From VRUE01 sp963714155 (GTDB lineage: Bacteria > Actinomycetota > Thermoleophilia > Solirubrobacterales > 70-9), in the NCBI GenBank assembly GCA_963714155.1, contig OY970236.1, forward strand, positions 2,294,001 through 2,358,000: a DNA stretch of 64,000 nt. Reading direction: 5' to 3'. The first letter of the stretch is position 1, and each line of letters starts with the position of its first letter. The notes beneath the pieces were generated by a model. It saw only the letters and a list, made by a program, of their open reading frames with translations. It was not told where the DNA came from and did not search any database. Below, in pieces: positions 38,307 through 47,161 of the stretch. The translations under genes were made by a program, and so were the position numbers.

Positions 38307-40009
38307 ACGCTGGAGCGGCGCTTCAGGTCTTCTAGGACGTCTTGGGGGAAACCCGGCACCTCGTCGAGATCGTCGACGGAGCCGAAGCGGCCGAGGCGCT
38401 CGCGGTGGGCGAGCAGGCGGGTGGCCTGGGTAACCGAGAGGTTTTCGGCGCGCAGCTGCTCGAAGCTGACCGCGTTGAGGTCGATCGTGCCGCTGGCCGA
38501 GCTCGCGGCCGCGGGTGGCGTGGGGTCTGGCGCAGGCGGCACGGGGCCTGGCTGCGGAGCCGGCATCGGCGGCTCGGGGGCCGGGGGTGGCATCGGCGCC
38601 GGTGGCTCTGGCGCCGGTGGTGGCGGTGGCGGTGTCGGCGAAGGCGGCATCGGCGCCGGCGGCTCGGGGGCCGGTGGAGGAGGTGTGGGCTGCGGTGCTG
38701 GCGGCTGCGGGGCGGCGAACGAGGCGGGGGGCGCCGGCGGCTGGGGAGTGGCCGGGGCCTGGCCCTGGACCGATTGGATCACGGCCTGCTCGGCCGCTTC
38801 GGCGCGGCGCTCGGCCTCGCGGGCGCGCTCCTCGGCCTGGGCGACGCTGTCACGAATCTCCTGCAGGCGCCGCTCGCGCTCGTCCTCTTCGGACTTGAGC
38901 TTGGCCAGGCGCTCCGCCTCGGCGGCGCGCCGCTCGGCTTCCTTGGTGCGCTCTTCGATCTGGCGCAGACGATCCTGGGCCTCGGCCATCGCCCGCTCCT
39001 GGGCTTCACGCTCTTGCTGCAGCTGCTGCTCCGCGGTCTGCAGCCCCGCAGGCTCGCCGGCGGCCGGGGCGAGGGGCGCTACCGGCGACATGCTCTGGGT
39101 CACCTGACCCGCCTGCGCCTGGGCCGCGCGTCCCTCGGCTTCGTGTTGCAGTCGCTCCGCCTCTTGAATCCTGCGGTCGGCCTCAGCCCGGATCCGCTCC
39201 TCCTCTTGCTGGATCTCCGCAACCTTGTCGTGAACCCTCTGTTCGGCCACGGCCGGCTCCTCATACCCGACCGGAGCACCGGGCAGCGCCACAGCGGGTA
39301 CCTGCGTCAACGGCGGCGTAGGCGCCGGCGGCTGGGGCGCAGCGGGCATGGGTGTCGCGGGCGGCTGGGCCAAAGGCTGTTGAGCCATTGGTGGTGCAAC
39401 GGGCGGCGGAATCGCGCCCTGCTGCAGCTGTTCACGCTCCTGGGCAGCGCGCGCTTCGGCCAGCTGCCGCTCGGCCTTTGCCGCTTCCTTGCGGGCGCGA
39501 CGGCTCCCTCCGCGAGCGCCGCCGGCGGCTGGCTTGCCGCGACGTTCGGCGCGTTTCGCAACGCGTTCTTCCTTGCGTCGTTTTGCCTCTTCCTGGCGCC
39601 GCTTGCGGTGCTCGAGGCGGGCCGCCCGCTGTTGATCGCGAGCCTGTTTGCGCTTGTCCTTGGTGCTCAGCGGTTGGCCGGGCGCCGTTGGCGAAGGTGG
39701 CACAGTTGGCGGCGCCCCCGCTGGCGGCGGCGTCTTCGGCAACTCGGTTGTCTGCGCCTGGGCCTGTGTCGCGGCCGGTGGCGGTGGGGGCGGGATCGGC
39801 CCCTTGCCCGGTGGCGGGGGTGGTGGCGTTGCCCCGGTCCCCTTGCCGGTCTTTTTTTCCTTGCTGCGCCGCTGGGTCACGCTGACGACCAGCAGCAGCA
39901 CCAGGATCGCCAGGACGAGTGCGCCAACGAAGTATTGAATGTTGTCGCTGACGAAATTGCCGGCTTCGTCCGGAAAGGAATCCGCGAGCAGGAAAAAACT
40001 GGAACGCAC
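38303..40009 (-). CDS. membrane-anchored Pro-rich coiled-coil protein with C-terminal HhH domain
   Basis: 568 residues. One N-terminal membrane helix (QYFVGALVLAILVLLLVVSV, about 25-45), then a low-complexity cytoplasmic region of Pro-rich blocks and Lys/Arg/Glu/Ala coiled coil (about 50-490), then a helix-hairpin-helix module (about 505-565: IDLNAVSFEQLRAENLSVTQ, LGRFGSVDDLDEVPGFPQDV) like ComEA and other DNA-binding HhH domains. The design suggests a membrane tether that holds DNA or a DNA-linked partner. No known family is recognised over the whole length. It starts at a GTG ten bases after smpB. Confidence 0.75.
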   Translation of the reverse strand: MRSSFFLLADSFPDEAGNFVSDNIQYFVGALVLAILVLLLVVSVTQRRSKEKKTGKGTGATPPPPPPGKGPIPPPPPPAATQAQAQTTELPKTPPPAGAPPTVPPSPTAPGQPLSTKDKRKQARDQQRAARLEHRKRRQEEAKRRKEERVAKRAERRGKPAAGGARGGSRRARKEAAKAERQLAEARAAQEREQLQQGAIPPPVAPPMAQQPLAQPPATPMPAAPQPPAPTPPLTQVPAVALPGAPVGYEEPAVAEQRVHDKVAEIQQEEERIRAEADRRIQEAERLQHEAEGRAAQAQAGQVTQSMSPVAPLAPAAGEPAGLQTAEQQLQQEREAQERAMAEAQDRLRQIEERTKEAERRAAEAERLAKLKSEEDERERRLQEIRDSVAQAEERAREAERRAEAAEQAVIQSVQGQAPATPQPPAPPASFAAPQPPAPQPTPPPPAPEPPAPMPPSPTPPPPPPAPEPPAPMPPPAPEPPMPAPQPGPVPPAPDPTPPAAASSASGTIDLNAVSFEQLRAENLSVTQATRLLAHRERLGRFGSVDDLDEVPGFPQDVLEDLKRRSSV

Positions 40010-40019
40010 GATCCCGAAG

Positions 40020-40505
40020 CTACCTCATCCGGCTCTTGAATTCTCGCTCGACTTCGCGGCGCACGTCGCGGTCCGCGATATCGCGCCGCCGATCGCGTCC
40101 CTCCTTGCCGCGCGCCAGGGCCAGCTCGACCTTTGCTCGGGGGCCTTTGAAGTAGATGCGCAGGGGGATCAGGGTCAGGCCTTTCTCCGCCGTCTTGCCG
40201 ATCAGCCTTTCGATCTCACCCTTGTGCAGGAGCAGTTTGCGCGGCCGTTCCGGTTCATGGTTCTCGCGGCTGGCCGGTTCGTAGGGCGGGATATGCAGCT
40301 TGCGTAGCCAGACCTCGCCCTTTTCGACCACGGCGTAGGAGTCGGTCATCTGCGCCTTGCCGTTGCGCAGCGACTTCACCTCGGAGCCCAACAGGACGAT
40401 CCCCGCCTCCATTTTTTCCACCGGCTCGAATTTGTGACGGGCGCGGCGGTTGGTGGCGACGTCGCCCGAGGCGGGCTCGCGCTTTGCCTTCGACTTCTTA
40501 GCCAT
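40020..40505 (-). CDS. smpB: SsrA-binding protein SmpB
   Basis: OB-fold tmRNA partner of 161 residues that brings tmRNA to stalled ribosomes. VATNRRARHKFEPVEKMEAGIVL, GSEVKSLRNGKAQMTDSYAVV, PPYEPASRENHEPERPRKLLLHK and the basic C-terminal tail KEGRDRRRDIADRDVRRE are all standard. The ATG overlaps the RNase gene stop by eight bases, so RNase R and SmpB are made from one mRNA, which fits their joint role in clearing stalled messages. Confidence 0.97.
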   Translation of the reverse strand: MAKKSKAKREPASGDVATNRRARHKFEPVEKMEAGIVLLGSEVKSLRNGKAQMTDSYAVVEKGEVWLRKLHIPPYEPASRENHEPERPRKLLLHKGEIERLIGKTAEKGLTLIPLRIYFKGPRAKVELALARGKEGRDRRRDIADRDVRREVEREFKSRMR

Positions 40506-42105
40506 CGACGCGCTCCAAATCGACCCGGCCGCGGGCCGGCGCCACGTCGCTGACCCGGACGGATATCGGATCGCCGAGGCGCAGGCTGGTGCCGGACTCG
40601 CGCCCGGCGAGGGCGGTCTCGGTCTCGTTCAGCTCGAAGCGCTCGACCCCGATCGTCCGTGCCGGCACGAAGCCCTCGTAGACATCCCCCAGCTCACCGC
40701 CGAAAGCGACGAAGGCGCCGCTGCGGATCACTCCCGATATCTCCCCTTCGAACTCGATCTCAGTGCCGCGCTCGTCCAGCTCGCGGCGCAGCAGGTAGGC
40801 AGCGCAAACGTCGTCGGCGTCGCGCTCGATTCGGGCCGACTCGCGCTCGCACTCGCTGGTGTGCCAGGCCACCTCGCGCGCCTCCGACGCGCGCGGCGCC
40901 TCCTCCCCCTCGCCCAGCGCTGCCAGCAGCGCCCGGTGCACGAGCAGGTCGGGATAGCGCCGGATCGGCGAGGTGAAGTGGCAGTAGGCGGGGCTGCCGA
41001 GGCCGGCGTGGCCGCTGTTGCGATCGCTGTAGGAGGCCTGCATCAGGGAACGGAGCACGAGCGATGTATACGCCTCCCGGCCGTGCCCGCGCCGCGCCGC
41101 CTCCGCCAGCACAAGCCTGCTCGCCTGCGCAGCCACCTCGCCGGCCTGTGCGGGCGCGAGAGGGCCGCGCAGCGCCGGCGTCGGCACAGCGAGCGCGTGC
41201 AGCTGCTCGACCAGGCGCTCGACCCGCGCCGAATCGGGCTGCGCGTGCACCCGGTAGACCGCCGGCACCCGCTTGCGCTCCAGCAGCTGGGCCACCTGTT
41301 CGTTGGCGAGGATCATCAACCGCTCGATCAGGCGGTGCGACTCGGTCTGCGCGACGGAGCGGGCGGCGACGACGTTGCCGGCGCGGTCGAAGCGGAACTC
41401 CGGCTCGCTCGACTCGACCTCGAGGCTGGTCGAGCCGCGCCGCTCGCCCAGCGAAGCCGCCGCCTCACGCGCCACCGCCAGCGGCTCGACGACGTCCTCG
41501 GGCGCACTGTCCGCACCGGCAAAGACCCGGTCGAGCTGGTCGTAGTCGAGGCGAGCCCGCGAGCGAATGCGGCTGCGGTAGAAGCTGGCCGAAAGGGCCG
41601 CGCCGCTTGGGCTCAACTCGATCTCGGCGGTCACCGCCAGGCGCTCGACGTCCGGCGCCAGGCTGCAGGCGTCCTCGCTCAGCGCCCGCGGCAGCATCGG
41701 CTCGGCCGCGCCGGGCACGTAGGTGCTGTTGGCCCGGCGGCGCGCCTCCAGGTCAAGCGGCGTGCCCGGTCGCACGTGGGCGGCGACGTCGGCGATGTGG
41801 ATCCAGACGCGGCAGCCGTCCTGCTCGCGCTGCGCCGAGATCGCGTCGTCGAAATCGCGCGCCGAAGCAGGGTCGATCGTGAAGGTGGGCAGCTCGGTGA
41901 GATCGCGGCGCCGGACCCTGCCGTCTTCGGCCGCGTCGGCCGCGCGCCCCGCTTCGACCTCGAGCGCCGCGGCGAAGCCACGCCGTCCCAACCGCTCCTC
42001 GAGCAGCGCGTCGACGGCGGCGCGCGCATTGCGGGGCTCGGCCTGGCGCCGCCGACCCCGGCCGCGCTGCCGCTCCCGGTAGTAGCGCCAGTCCCGCTTG
42101 CTCAT
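40498..42105 (-). CDS. RNase II/R family 3'-5' exoribonuclease (short form)
   Basis: 535 residues. The RNB catalytic core has TFTIDPASARDFDDAISAQ (metal-binding Asp residues), VWIHIADVAAHVRPGTPLD, ANSTYVPGAAEPMLPRALSE, NEQVAQLL and SPAYCHFTSPIRRYPDLLVHR. A C-terminal S1 domain follows (GEISGVIRSGAFVAFGG). The usual N-terminal cold-shock domains of RNase R are absent; instead there is a short very basic stretch (RERQRGRGRRRQ). The ATG at 42105 begins MSKRDWRYY; the longer frame upstream overlaps the protease gene region and looks non-coding. Confidence 0.92.
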   Translation of the reverse strand: MSKRDWRYYRERQRGRGRRRQAEPRNARAAVDALLEERLGRRGFAAALEVEAGRAADAAEDGRVRRRDLTELPTFTIDPASARDFDDAISAQREQDGCRVWIHIADVAAHVRPGTPLDLEARRRANSTYVPGAAEPMLPRALSEDACSLAPDVERLAVTAEIELSPSGAALSASFYRSRIRSRARLDYDQLDRVFAGADSAPEDVVEPLAVAREAAASLGERRGSTSLEVESSEPEFRFDRAGNVVAARSVAQTESHRLIERLMILANEQVAQLLERKRVPAVYRVHAQPDSARVERLVEQLHALAVPTPALRGPLAPAQAGEVAAQASRLVLAEAARRGHGREAYTSLVLRSLMQASYSDRNSGHAGLGSPAYCHFTSPIRRYPDLLVHRALLAALGEGEEAPRASEAREVAWHTSECERESARIERDADDVCAAYLLRRELDERGTEIEFEGEISGVIRSGAFVAFGGELGDVYEGFVPARTIGVERFELNETETALAGRESGTSLRLGDPISVRVSDVAPARGRVDLERVDG

Positions 42106-42163
42106 GCCAGCGGCTTCCGCTGTTCCTTGCCGGTGCATATCGGGGCAAAGGCACAGCGGAGAC

Positions 42164-43348
42164 TCATTGCTGACCGGCAAGCACGTCGAAGGCGCCTTCG
42201 AGCCCCTCATCGCGAGCGGTCCGCAGGTCATCGCGCGCTTTCACGTCGGGATGGACACCGTGACTCTTGGCGAGGTTGACGCCGTCCGGGGTGAAGTACT
42301 CGCCGATCGTCAGCTTCAGGGCGCCGCCGTTGGAGAGCCCGATCTCCTGCTGGAAGACGCCCTTGCCGTAGGAGCGGGTGCCGACCACCTTGGCGTCGGC
42401 GTCATCGGCGAGCGCCGCGGTGAGGATCTCCGCCGCCGAGGCGGTATTGCGATCGATCAAGACGACGATCGGCACGGCCGGCAGGTTGTCACCGACGGTC
42501 TTGTAGACGACGTGGCCCTGGGTCCGGGAGTCCGTGGTCACCACGACTTCATCGTCGGGCAGGAAGATACTGGCGGTCAGAACCGCCTCCTCAAGCAGCC
42601 CGCCACCGTTGGCGCGCAGGTCGAGCACGATCCCTTCGGCCCCTTCGTCCCGCACCTTCTCGACGGCTTTGCGCAGCAGCGCGTGGGCGCCTTCGCTAAA
42701 GGAGATCAAGCGCACGTAACCGAGCTTGCGACCTTCGACCTCTTTGGTTTTGCTGGTCACCACGGGCAGGGCGATCTGGGCCCGGGTGACCTCGAGCTCA
42801 TCAACCTTGCCGCTGCCTTTCGCCTTTACGCTAATCGTCACCTCCGAGCCTTCGGGGCCCTTGATCTTCTGCGTCGAGACCTGGCTGTTCTCGCCGGCGA
42901 TCGAATCACCGTTGACCGAGACGATCGTGTCGCCGGGCTCGATCCCAGCTTCTTTGGCCGGTGACTTCGGGAAAACGGTGTTGACGCGAAGGCCCGCCTC
43001 GACTTCGGAGACGGTCAGGCCGATACCGGAGAAGTGCCCGGAGATCTCCTCGTTGAAGCGGTCCAGGGCTTCCGGTGAGAAGTAGTCGGAAAAGCGATCG
43101 CGGTGGCGGCGGCGCAGCTCGCGGACCATGCCCTGCAGCGAGGCGTTGGTCAGCTCGGCCGAGCCGACCGAGCGGAAGTAGTTGTCTTCGATCAGTTCGC
43201 TTGCTTCCAGGTTGAGCCCGGCCGAATCGTCGACGAAGCGGTCGCGGAGAAATTCAGGCAGCTTGCCGGGGTGCCCACCGAGCCAGATGCCGGCGCAGAG
43301 AACGACGACCAGCGCGGCCACGAGGGCCACGACCCTCCCTGCGCTCAC
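42164..43348 (-). CDS. C-terminal processing peptidase, S41 family
   Basis: Secreted or membrane-anchored serine protease of 394 residues. An N-terminal helix (VVALVAALVVVLCAGIWLGG) is followed by a PDZ domain (about 110-195, IEPGDTIVSVNGDSI) and the S41 core, with LDLRANGGGLLEEAV, the nucleophile Ser in DRNTASAAEILTAAL and the Lys in GTRSYGKGVFQ. It follows ftsX by seven bases, the common ftsEX-ctpA order, and may process envelope proteins linked to division. Confidence 0.94.
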   Translation of the reverse strand: MSAGRVVALVAALVVVLCAGIWLGGHPGKLPEFLRDRFVDDSAGLNLEASELIEDNYFRSVGSAELTNASLQGMVRELRRRHRDRFSDYFSPEALDRFNEEISGHFSGIGLTVSEVEAGLRVNTVFPKSPAKEAGIEPGDTIVSVNGDSIAGENSQVSTQKIKGPEGSEVTISVKAKGSGKVDELEVTRAQIALPVVTSKTKEVEGRKLGYVRLISFSEGAHALLRKAVEKVRDEGAEGIVLDLRANGGGLLEEAVLTASIFLPDDEVVVTTDSRTQGHVVYKTVGDNLPAVPIVVLIDRNTASAAEILTAALADDADAKVVGTRSYGKGVFQQEIGLSNGGALKLTIGEYFTPDGVNLAKSHGVHPDVKARDDLRTARDEGLEGAFDVLAGQQ

Positions 43349-43355
43349 GCGGCGC

Positions 43356-44273
43356 TCAGACCTTCAGGAAGCGGCGCAGGGTGACGCCGGAGCCGACTGC
43401 GGAGACGAGCACCGCGGCGCCGAAGAGAATCGCCACCAAGGCGGGAAAGGAGAGGGTGCTGTTGTTCTGCGCCGCGAGGAAGGAGAAGGTGTCGCTCAGC
43501 GGGTCGACGATCGTGATCTTGCCCAGCCACAGGATCAGTATGGCGATCAGCCCGCCCGCGAAGCCAACGACGACGCCCTCGATCATGAACGGCCAGCGGA
43601 TGAACCAGCGGGTCGCGCCGACCAGCCGCATTACCTCGACCTCACGGCGGCGGGTGTAGATCGAGAGCCGGATCGTGTTGCCGACCAGCATCAGCGAGGC
43701 GAGGATCAGCAGCGCCGTGATCACGGTCAGCACGATCTTCAGCGCGCTGGTCACCTGCTCGATCTGCTGCGACTCCTGCTGGCGGTCGAAGACGTCCTGG
43801 ATGATCGGCGAGATCGGCTGCGGCTTGCCGTTCGCGCCGACCGGCGTCACCGCGGCACGGACGGCGTCGAGGTTGCTCGCGTCGTCGGCCTTGATCTGGA
43901 AGTTGGCGGGCAGCGGGTTGTCGTGCAGCTGGGCGAGCAGGTCTTCGCTCTTGCTCTTGCCGAGGTCCTTTTCGAGTTCGCGCAGCGCCTCGCCCTTGCT
44001 GATGAAGCTGACCGAGGCGACGTGCGGGATCGCCCCCAGCTTGCTTTCCAGGGCAGAGATTTCGCCCTGGGTCGCGTCGTCGTAGATCGCCACCCGGAAC
44101 TCGAGGCTGTCGCGCACCGATTCGCTCTTTGCCTGGGTCGTCTGGAAGACGGGAATCAGCACGCCGAGCAGGATCACCGTCGTCACCGTGGTGACGATCG
44201 CCGCCATGCTCGGGGCGCCGTTGCGGCGCAGGGCGCGGAATGCCTCCTGGGTGAAGAAGAAGAATCGCGACAT
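43356..44273 (-). CDS. ftsX: cell division ABC transporter permease FtsX
   Basis: 305 residues, four membrane helices with a large extracytoplasmic loop (about 50-185) between helices 1 and 2. The N-terminus FTQEAFRALRRNGAPSMAAIVT and the segment RREVEVMRLVGATRWFIRWPFMIEG are FtsX hallmarks. With FtsE it activates peptidoglycan hydrolases at the division site. It directly abuts ftsE with no intergenic base. Confidence 0.96.
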   Translation of the reverse strand: MSRFFFFTQEAFRALRRNGAPSMAAIVTTVTTVILLGVLIPVFQTTQAKSESVRDSLEFRVAIYDDATQGEISALESKLGAIPHVASVSFISKGEALRELEKDLGKSKSEDLLAQLHDNPLPANFQIKADDASNLDAVRAAVTPVGANGKPQPISPIIQDVFDRQQESQQIEQVTSALKIVLTVITALLILASLMLVGNTIRLSIYTRRREVEVMRLVGATRWFIRWPFMIEGVVVGFAGGLIAILILWLGKITIVDPLSDTFSFLAAQNNSTLSFPALVAILFGAAVLVSAVGSGVTLRRFLKV

Positions 44274-45110
44274 CTAGATCAGCGCGTCGTGTCCGTTGGT
44301 CTGGCCCTCGGGGGCGACGCCCATCTCGGCCCGCATGCGCACGCCGAACTCGGTCGTCGACTCCTCGGTGTAGCCGCCGCTGACCTCGTCGCGGACGACG
44401 CGGCCCTCGTAGAGCTCGATCACGCGGCGCTGCATGTTGTCGACCATCTCGCGGTCGTGGGTGACGACGACGACCGTCGTGCCGGTCTTGTTGATCCGGT
44501 AGAGCAGCTGCATCACCCCGATCGAGGTGACCGGGTCGAGGTTGCCGCTGGGCTCGTCGGCGAGCAGCAGCGGCGGGTGGTTGACGAAGGCGCGGGCAAT
44601 TGAGACGCGCTGTTGCTCACCACCCGAAAGCTGGTCGGGATAGCTGTGCAGCTTGGTCGAGAGGCCGACCAGGCGCAGCGTCTCCGGCACCTGGGTGCGG
44701 ATCTGGGCGCGGCTGGCGCCGATCACCTGCAGCGCGTAGGCGACGTTGTCGTAGACGGTGCGGTCGGGCAGCAGCTTGAAGTCCTGGAAGACGGTGCCGA
44801 TGTTGCGCCGCAGCTGCGGGATTTTCTTCTCCGGCAGGGCGCCGATGTCGCGGCCGGCGATGCGGACGCTGCCGTCCGTGGCCTCCTCGTCGCGAATCAG
44901 CGTCTTGATCAGGGTCGACTTGCCGCAACCCGTCGGGCCGACGAGGAAGACGAACTCGCCGCGGTCGACCGCCAGCGAGACCCGGTCGAGCGCCATGTGG
45001 CCGCCCGGGTAGACCTTGGTCACGTCGCGCAGCTCGATGATCGGCTTGCCTCCCGGCCGCCGTCGCTGCGGCTCCTCGCCGCCGGTCTTTCGCTTTCGCA
45101 ATCTGGCCAT
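44274..45110 (-). CDS. ftsE: cell division ATP-binding protein FtsE
   Basis: 278 residues. Walker A GPTGCGKSTLI, Q-loop VFQDFKLLPDRTVYDNVA (the FtsE form), signature LSGGEQQRVSIARA, Walker B LLLADEPSGNLDP and H-loop VVVVTHDRE. It has an extra basic N-terminus of about 30 residues and a C-terminal tail of about 45. I chose the ATG at 45110 because GAAGGGAG lies seven bases upstream; the frame extends to 45134 without better support. Confidence 0.96.
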   Translation of the reverse strand: MARLRKRKTGGEEPQRRRPGGKPIIELRDVTKVYPGGHMALDRVSLAVDRGEFVFLVGPTGCGKSTLIKTLIRDEEATDGSVRIAGRDIGALPEKKIPQLRRNIGTVFQDFKLLPDRTVYDNVAYALQVIGASRAQIRTQVPETLRLVGLSTKLHSYPDQLSGGEQQRVSIARAFVNHPPLLLADEPSGNLDPVTSIGVMQLLYRINKTGTTVVVVTHDREMVDNMQRRVIELYEGRVVRDEVSGGYTEESTTEFGVRMRAEMGVAPEGQTNGHDALI

Positions 45111-45244
45111 GCCCGCGCTCCCTTCTGCGAACACAGGGTGACTCCTGCGCCCCGCCGGGCGCGCAATTCCGCGCCCAAGTTGAGTGAGCGACAGACTAGC
45201 GAATTATTAGGGAACGCTCACGAAGTGCTTCGCAGCGGCAACAG

Positions 45245-47161
45245 CTAGCCCTTCGCCTTGCAGCTTCGGTTCAAGACCGAGACCAGTTTCATCCCGCCGG
45301 CGAAGGCAAAGCTGGTGCGTGCGAGAGGGAAGGCGGCACCCGGAAAGCCGGCCGGCGCGGGACAACCGGCGCTGAGATAGCTCCGCTGCTTGCCTTGGTA
45401 GCGGAAGCTGCGACGCAGCGTCATTTCGAGCCCGGTCACATAGCCCCAGTTGCCGGTCGCGCTGGGCAGCGAGGTTTCCAGGACGGTCCCGTACGTGCCG
45501 GCGGAATCGCCGATCGAGAATGGCAGCACGTAGGAAGTAGGGATCGGCTGGGTGCCGTATATGTGGGCGAGAATCGCCGGCTTGCCGTGCAGGCGCCCGT
45601 TGAAGGCGAGCACCTTGCCGCTCGAGGGAAAGGGCGACTGCTCCGGCAGCTTCACGTTGGCGGCGAAGTGCCCTTCGCCCACCAGCGCCCCGCCGCAGGC
45701 TGCTCTGGCCCCGGCGGTCGTCGAGGGCTGAATGTCCCGTTCCTCGCAAACGGGCAGGCCCCGGGGACTGAAGTGGCCGTTGCGGTTGATCTCGATCGCG
45801 ATCCGCCGCAACTGCGGAGGCTCGCCGCCACTCGTGCCCGAGATGCGCGCGTCGACTGCGATCCCAACCGGAGCCACCCCGTGCCGGGGAAGCGCATGGG
45901 GAGTCAGCTTACCGTCGAAATTGACCTGCACCGGTCCACGCCGGACGACCACCGAGGCGGACGCCCCGCCGCGCCGGGGGGGCCTTGGCGCCCTTGGGTC
46001 GGCGCCGACCGGACTGCTCGCCGGGCTCGTGCGGAAACCGGCCGCCGTTCCCGAGGCCGTTGATTGACCTCCGAGGGGAAGCGCCTCCGGCGCCGCCGCC
46101 GTGTAGGGGCCGTACTTGAGCAGGTTCGAATCGACGCTGTTGCCGGTGGTGACGTAGAGGTCGCCAGTGCCGGGATTCACAGCCAAGCCCGAGGGTTCGC
46201 CAAACAGCGGTCCGTTCTTTTCTTCGCCGAAGCCCCCGTAGAGACGGCTGTCCAAGCGGTCGAGGTAGGCGCCGGAGGAATCGAACTCGTAGATCGCCGC
46301 CTCCGGTTCCTCCGCCCCCGGATCGGCATTGTCGATGACGAGCAGGTGCCCCTCCCCCGCGCTTGCGCTCGTATCCACCGCCACCGCCGCGTCGACCAGC
46401 GAGTTGAATGCAGACCCCGCCGGCCCGTCGATCTCAGCCACGGGATCGTTCAGGTCGACCGCCGGTTCGAAGACCTTGATCGTGTTGGTGGCGGCGTCCG
46501 CTACGTAGACCCGGCCCGCTTTGGAGTCGACGGTGACACCGTAGGCGTCGATCAGGTTGCCGAGGCCGATTTTCTCTGCCGGCACGTCCCCCGCTGCGAC
46601 CGGGGCGTCGTAGACGGCGACGTAGGTGCGGTCGTCGACGTAGACGTTGCCCGCTTCGTCGACGGCGACCCCGGTCGAAGGACCGGGATCGATGACCTCC
46701 TCATTCGGAGGATCGGGGGGCTCCCCATCGGGAAGGCTGAGGACCGCCTCGTGGTATTCGCTGCCGTAGAGATTGCCGGCAGGGTCGACCGCGAGACCGC
46801 AGACGGCGTTGAGTTCGTTGATCTCGGTACGCGGATCCCCTCCCTCGAGGACCTCCGAGCCCTTAAAAAGGCCGGGAACGTCCAAGGGGTCGAGGGGAAG
46901 GCTGAAGCGGTCGATGGCCCGGTGGTAGTAGTCGGCGACGTAGAGGGTCTGCGCCAGCGGCGCGACGGCGACGCCGCAGGCCCCTTCGATCTGTCCGCCC
47001 GGCACCAGCGCGAGCTGGGTGGGTGCGAGCCAGGCACCTTCTCTCGGAGGGCTTCCTTCGCGAGTCAGCGCCTCACGGTCGGCCGAGGCCTCGAACGGGT
47101 TGGCCGCGAGCCCGGCCAACAGCACACAAGCGAGGACACCCGCGATAGCTCTGATCCTCAT
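45245..47161 (-). CDS. secreted NHL/six-bladed propeller protein
   Basis: 638 residues. A signal peptide (IRAIAGVLACVLLAGLAANP) is followed by NHL-like blades in about 40-370: CGVAVAPLAQTLYVADYYHRAIDRF, CGLAVDPAGNLYGSEY, TGVAVDEAGNVYVDD, YGVTVDSKAGRVYVADAATNTIKVF and SGLAVNPGTGDLYVTTGN. The C-terminal 230 residues (RRGPVQVNFDGKLTPHALPR) form a separate beta-rich domain resembling the one in the gene upstream. The role is unknown; extracellular binding is likely. Its ATG overlaps the preceding stop (ATGA), so it is in one operon with the two genes before it. Confidence 0.85.
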   Translation of the reverse strand: MRIRAIAGVLACVLLAGLAANPFEASADREALTREGSPPREGAWLAPTQLALVPGGQIEGACGVAVAPLAQTLYVADYYHRAIDRFSLPLDPLDVPGLFKGSEVLEGGDPRTEINELNAVCGLAVDPAGNLYGSEYHEAVLSLPDGEPPDPPNEEVIDPGPSTGVAVDEAGNVYVDDRTYVAVYDAPVAAGDVPAEKIGLGNLIDAYGVTVDSKAGRVYVADAATNTIKVFEPAVDLNDPVAEIDGPAGSAFNSLVDAAVAVDTSASAGEGHLLVIDNADPGAEEPEAAIYEFDSSGAYLDRLDSRLYGGFGEEKNGPLFGEPSGLAVNPGTGDLYVTTGNSVDSNLLKYGPYTAAAPEALPLGGQSTASGTAAGFRTSPASSPVGADPRAPRPPRRGGASASVVVRRGPVQVNFDGKLTPHALPRHGVAPVGIAVDARISGTSGGEPPQLRRIAIEINRNGHFSPRGLPVCEERDIQPSTTAGARAACGGALVGEGHFAANVKLPEQSPFPSSGKVLAFNGRLHGKPAILAHIYGTQPIPTSYVLPFSIGDSAGTYGTVLETSLPSATGNWGYVTGLEMTLRRSFRYQGKQRSYLSAGCPAPAGFPGAAFPLARTSFAFAGGMKLVSVLNRSCKAKG

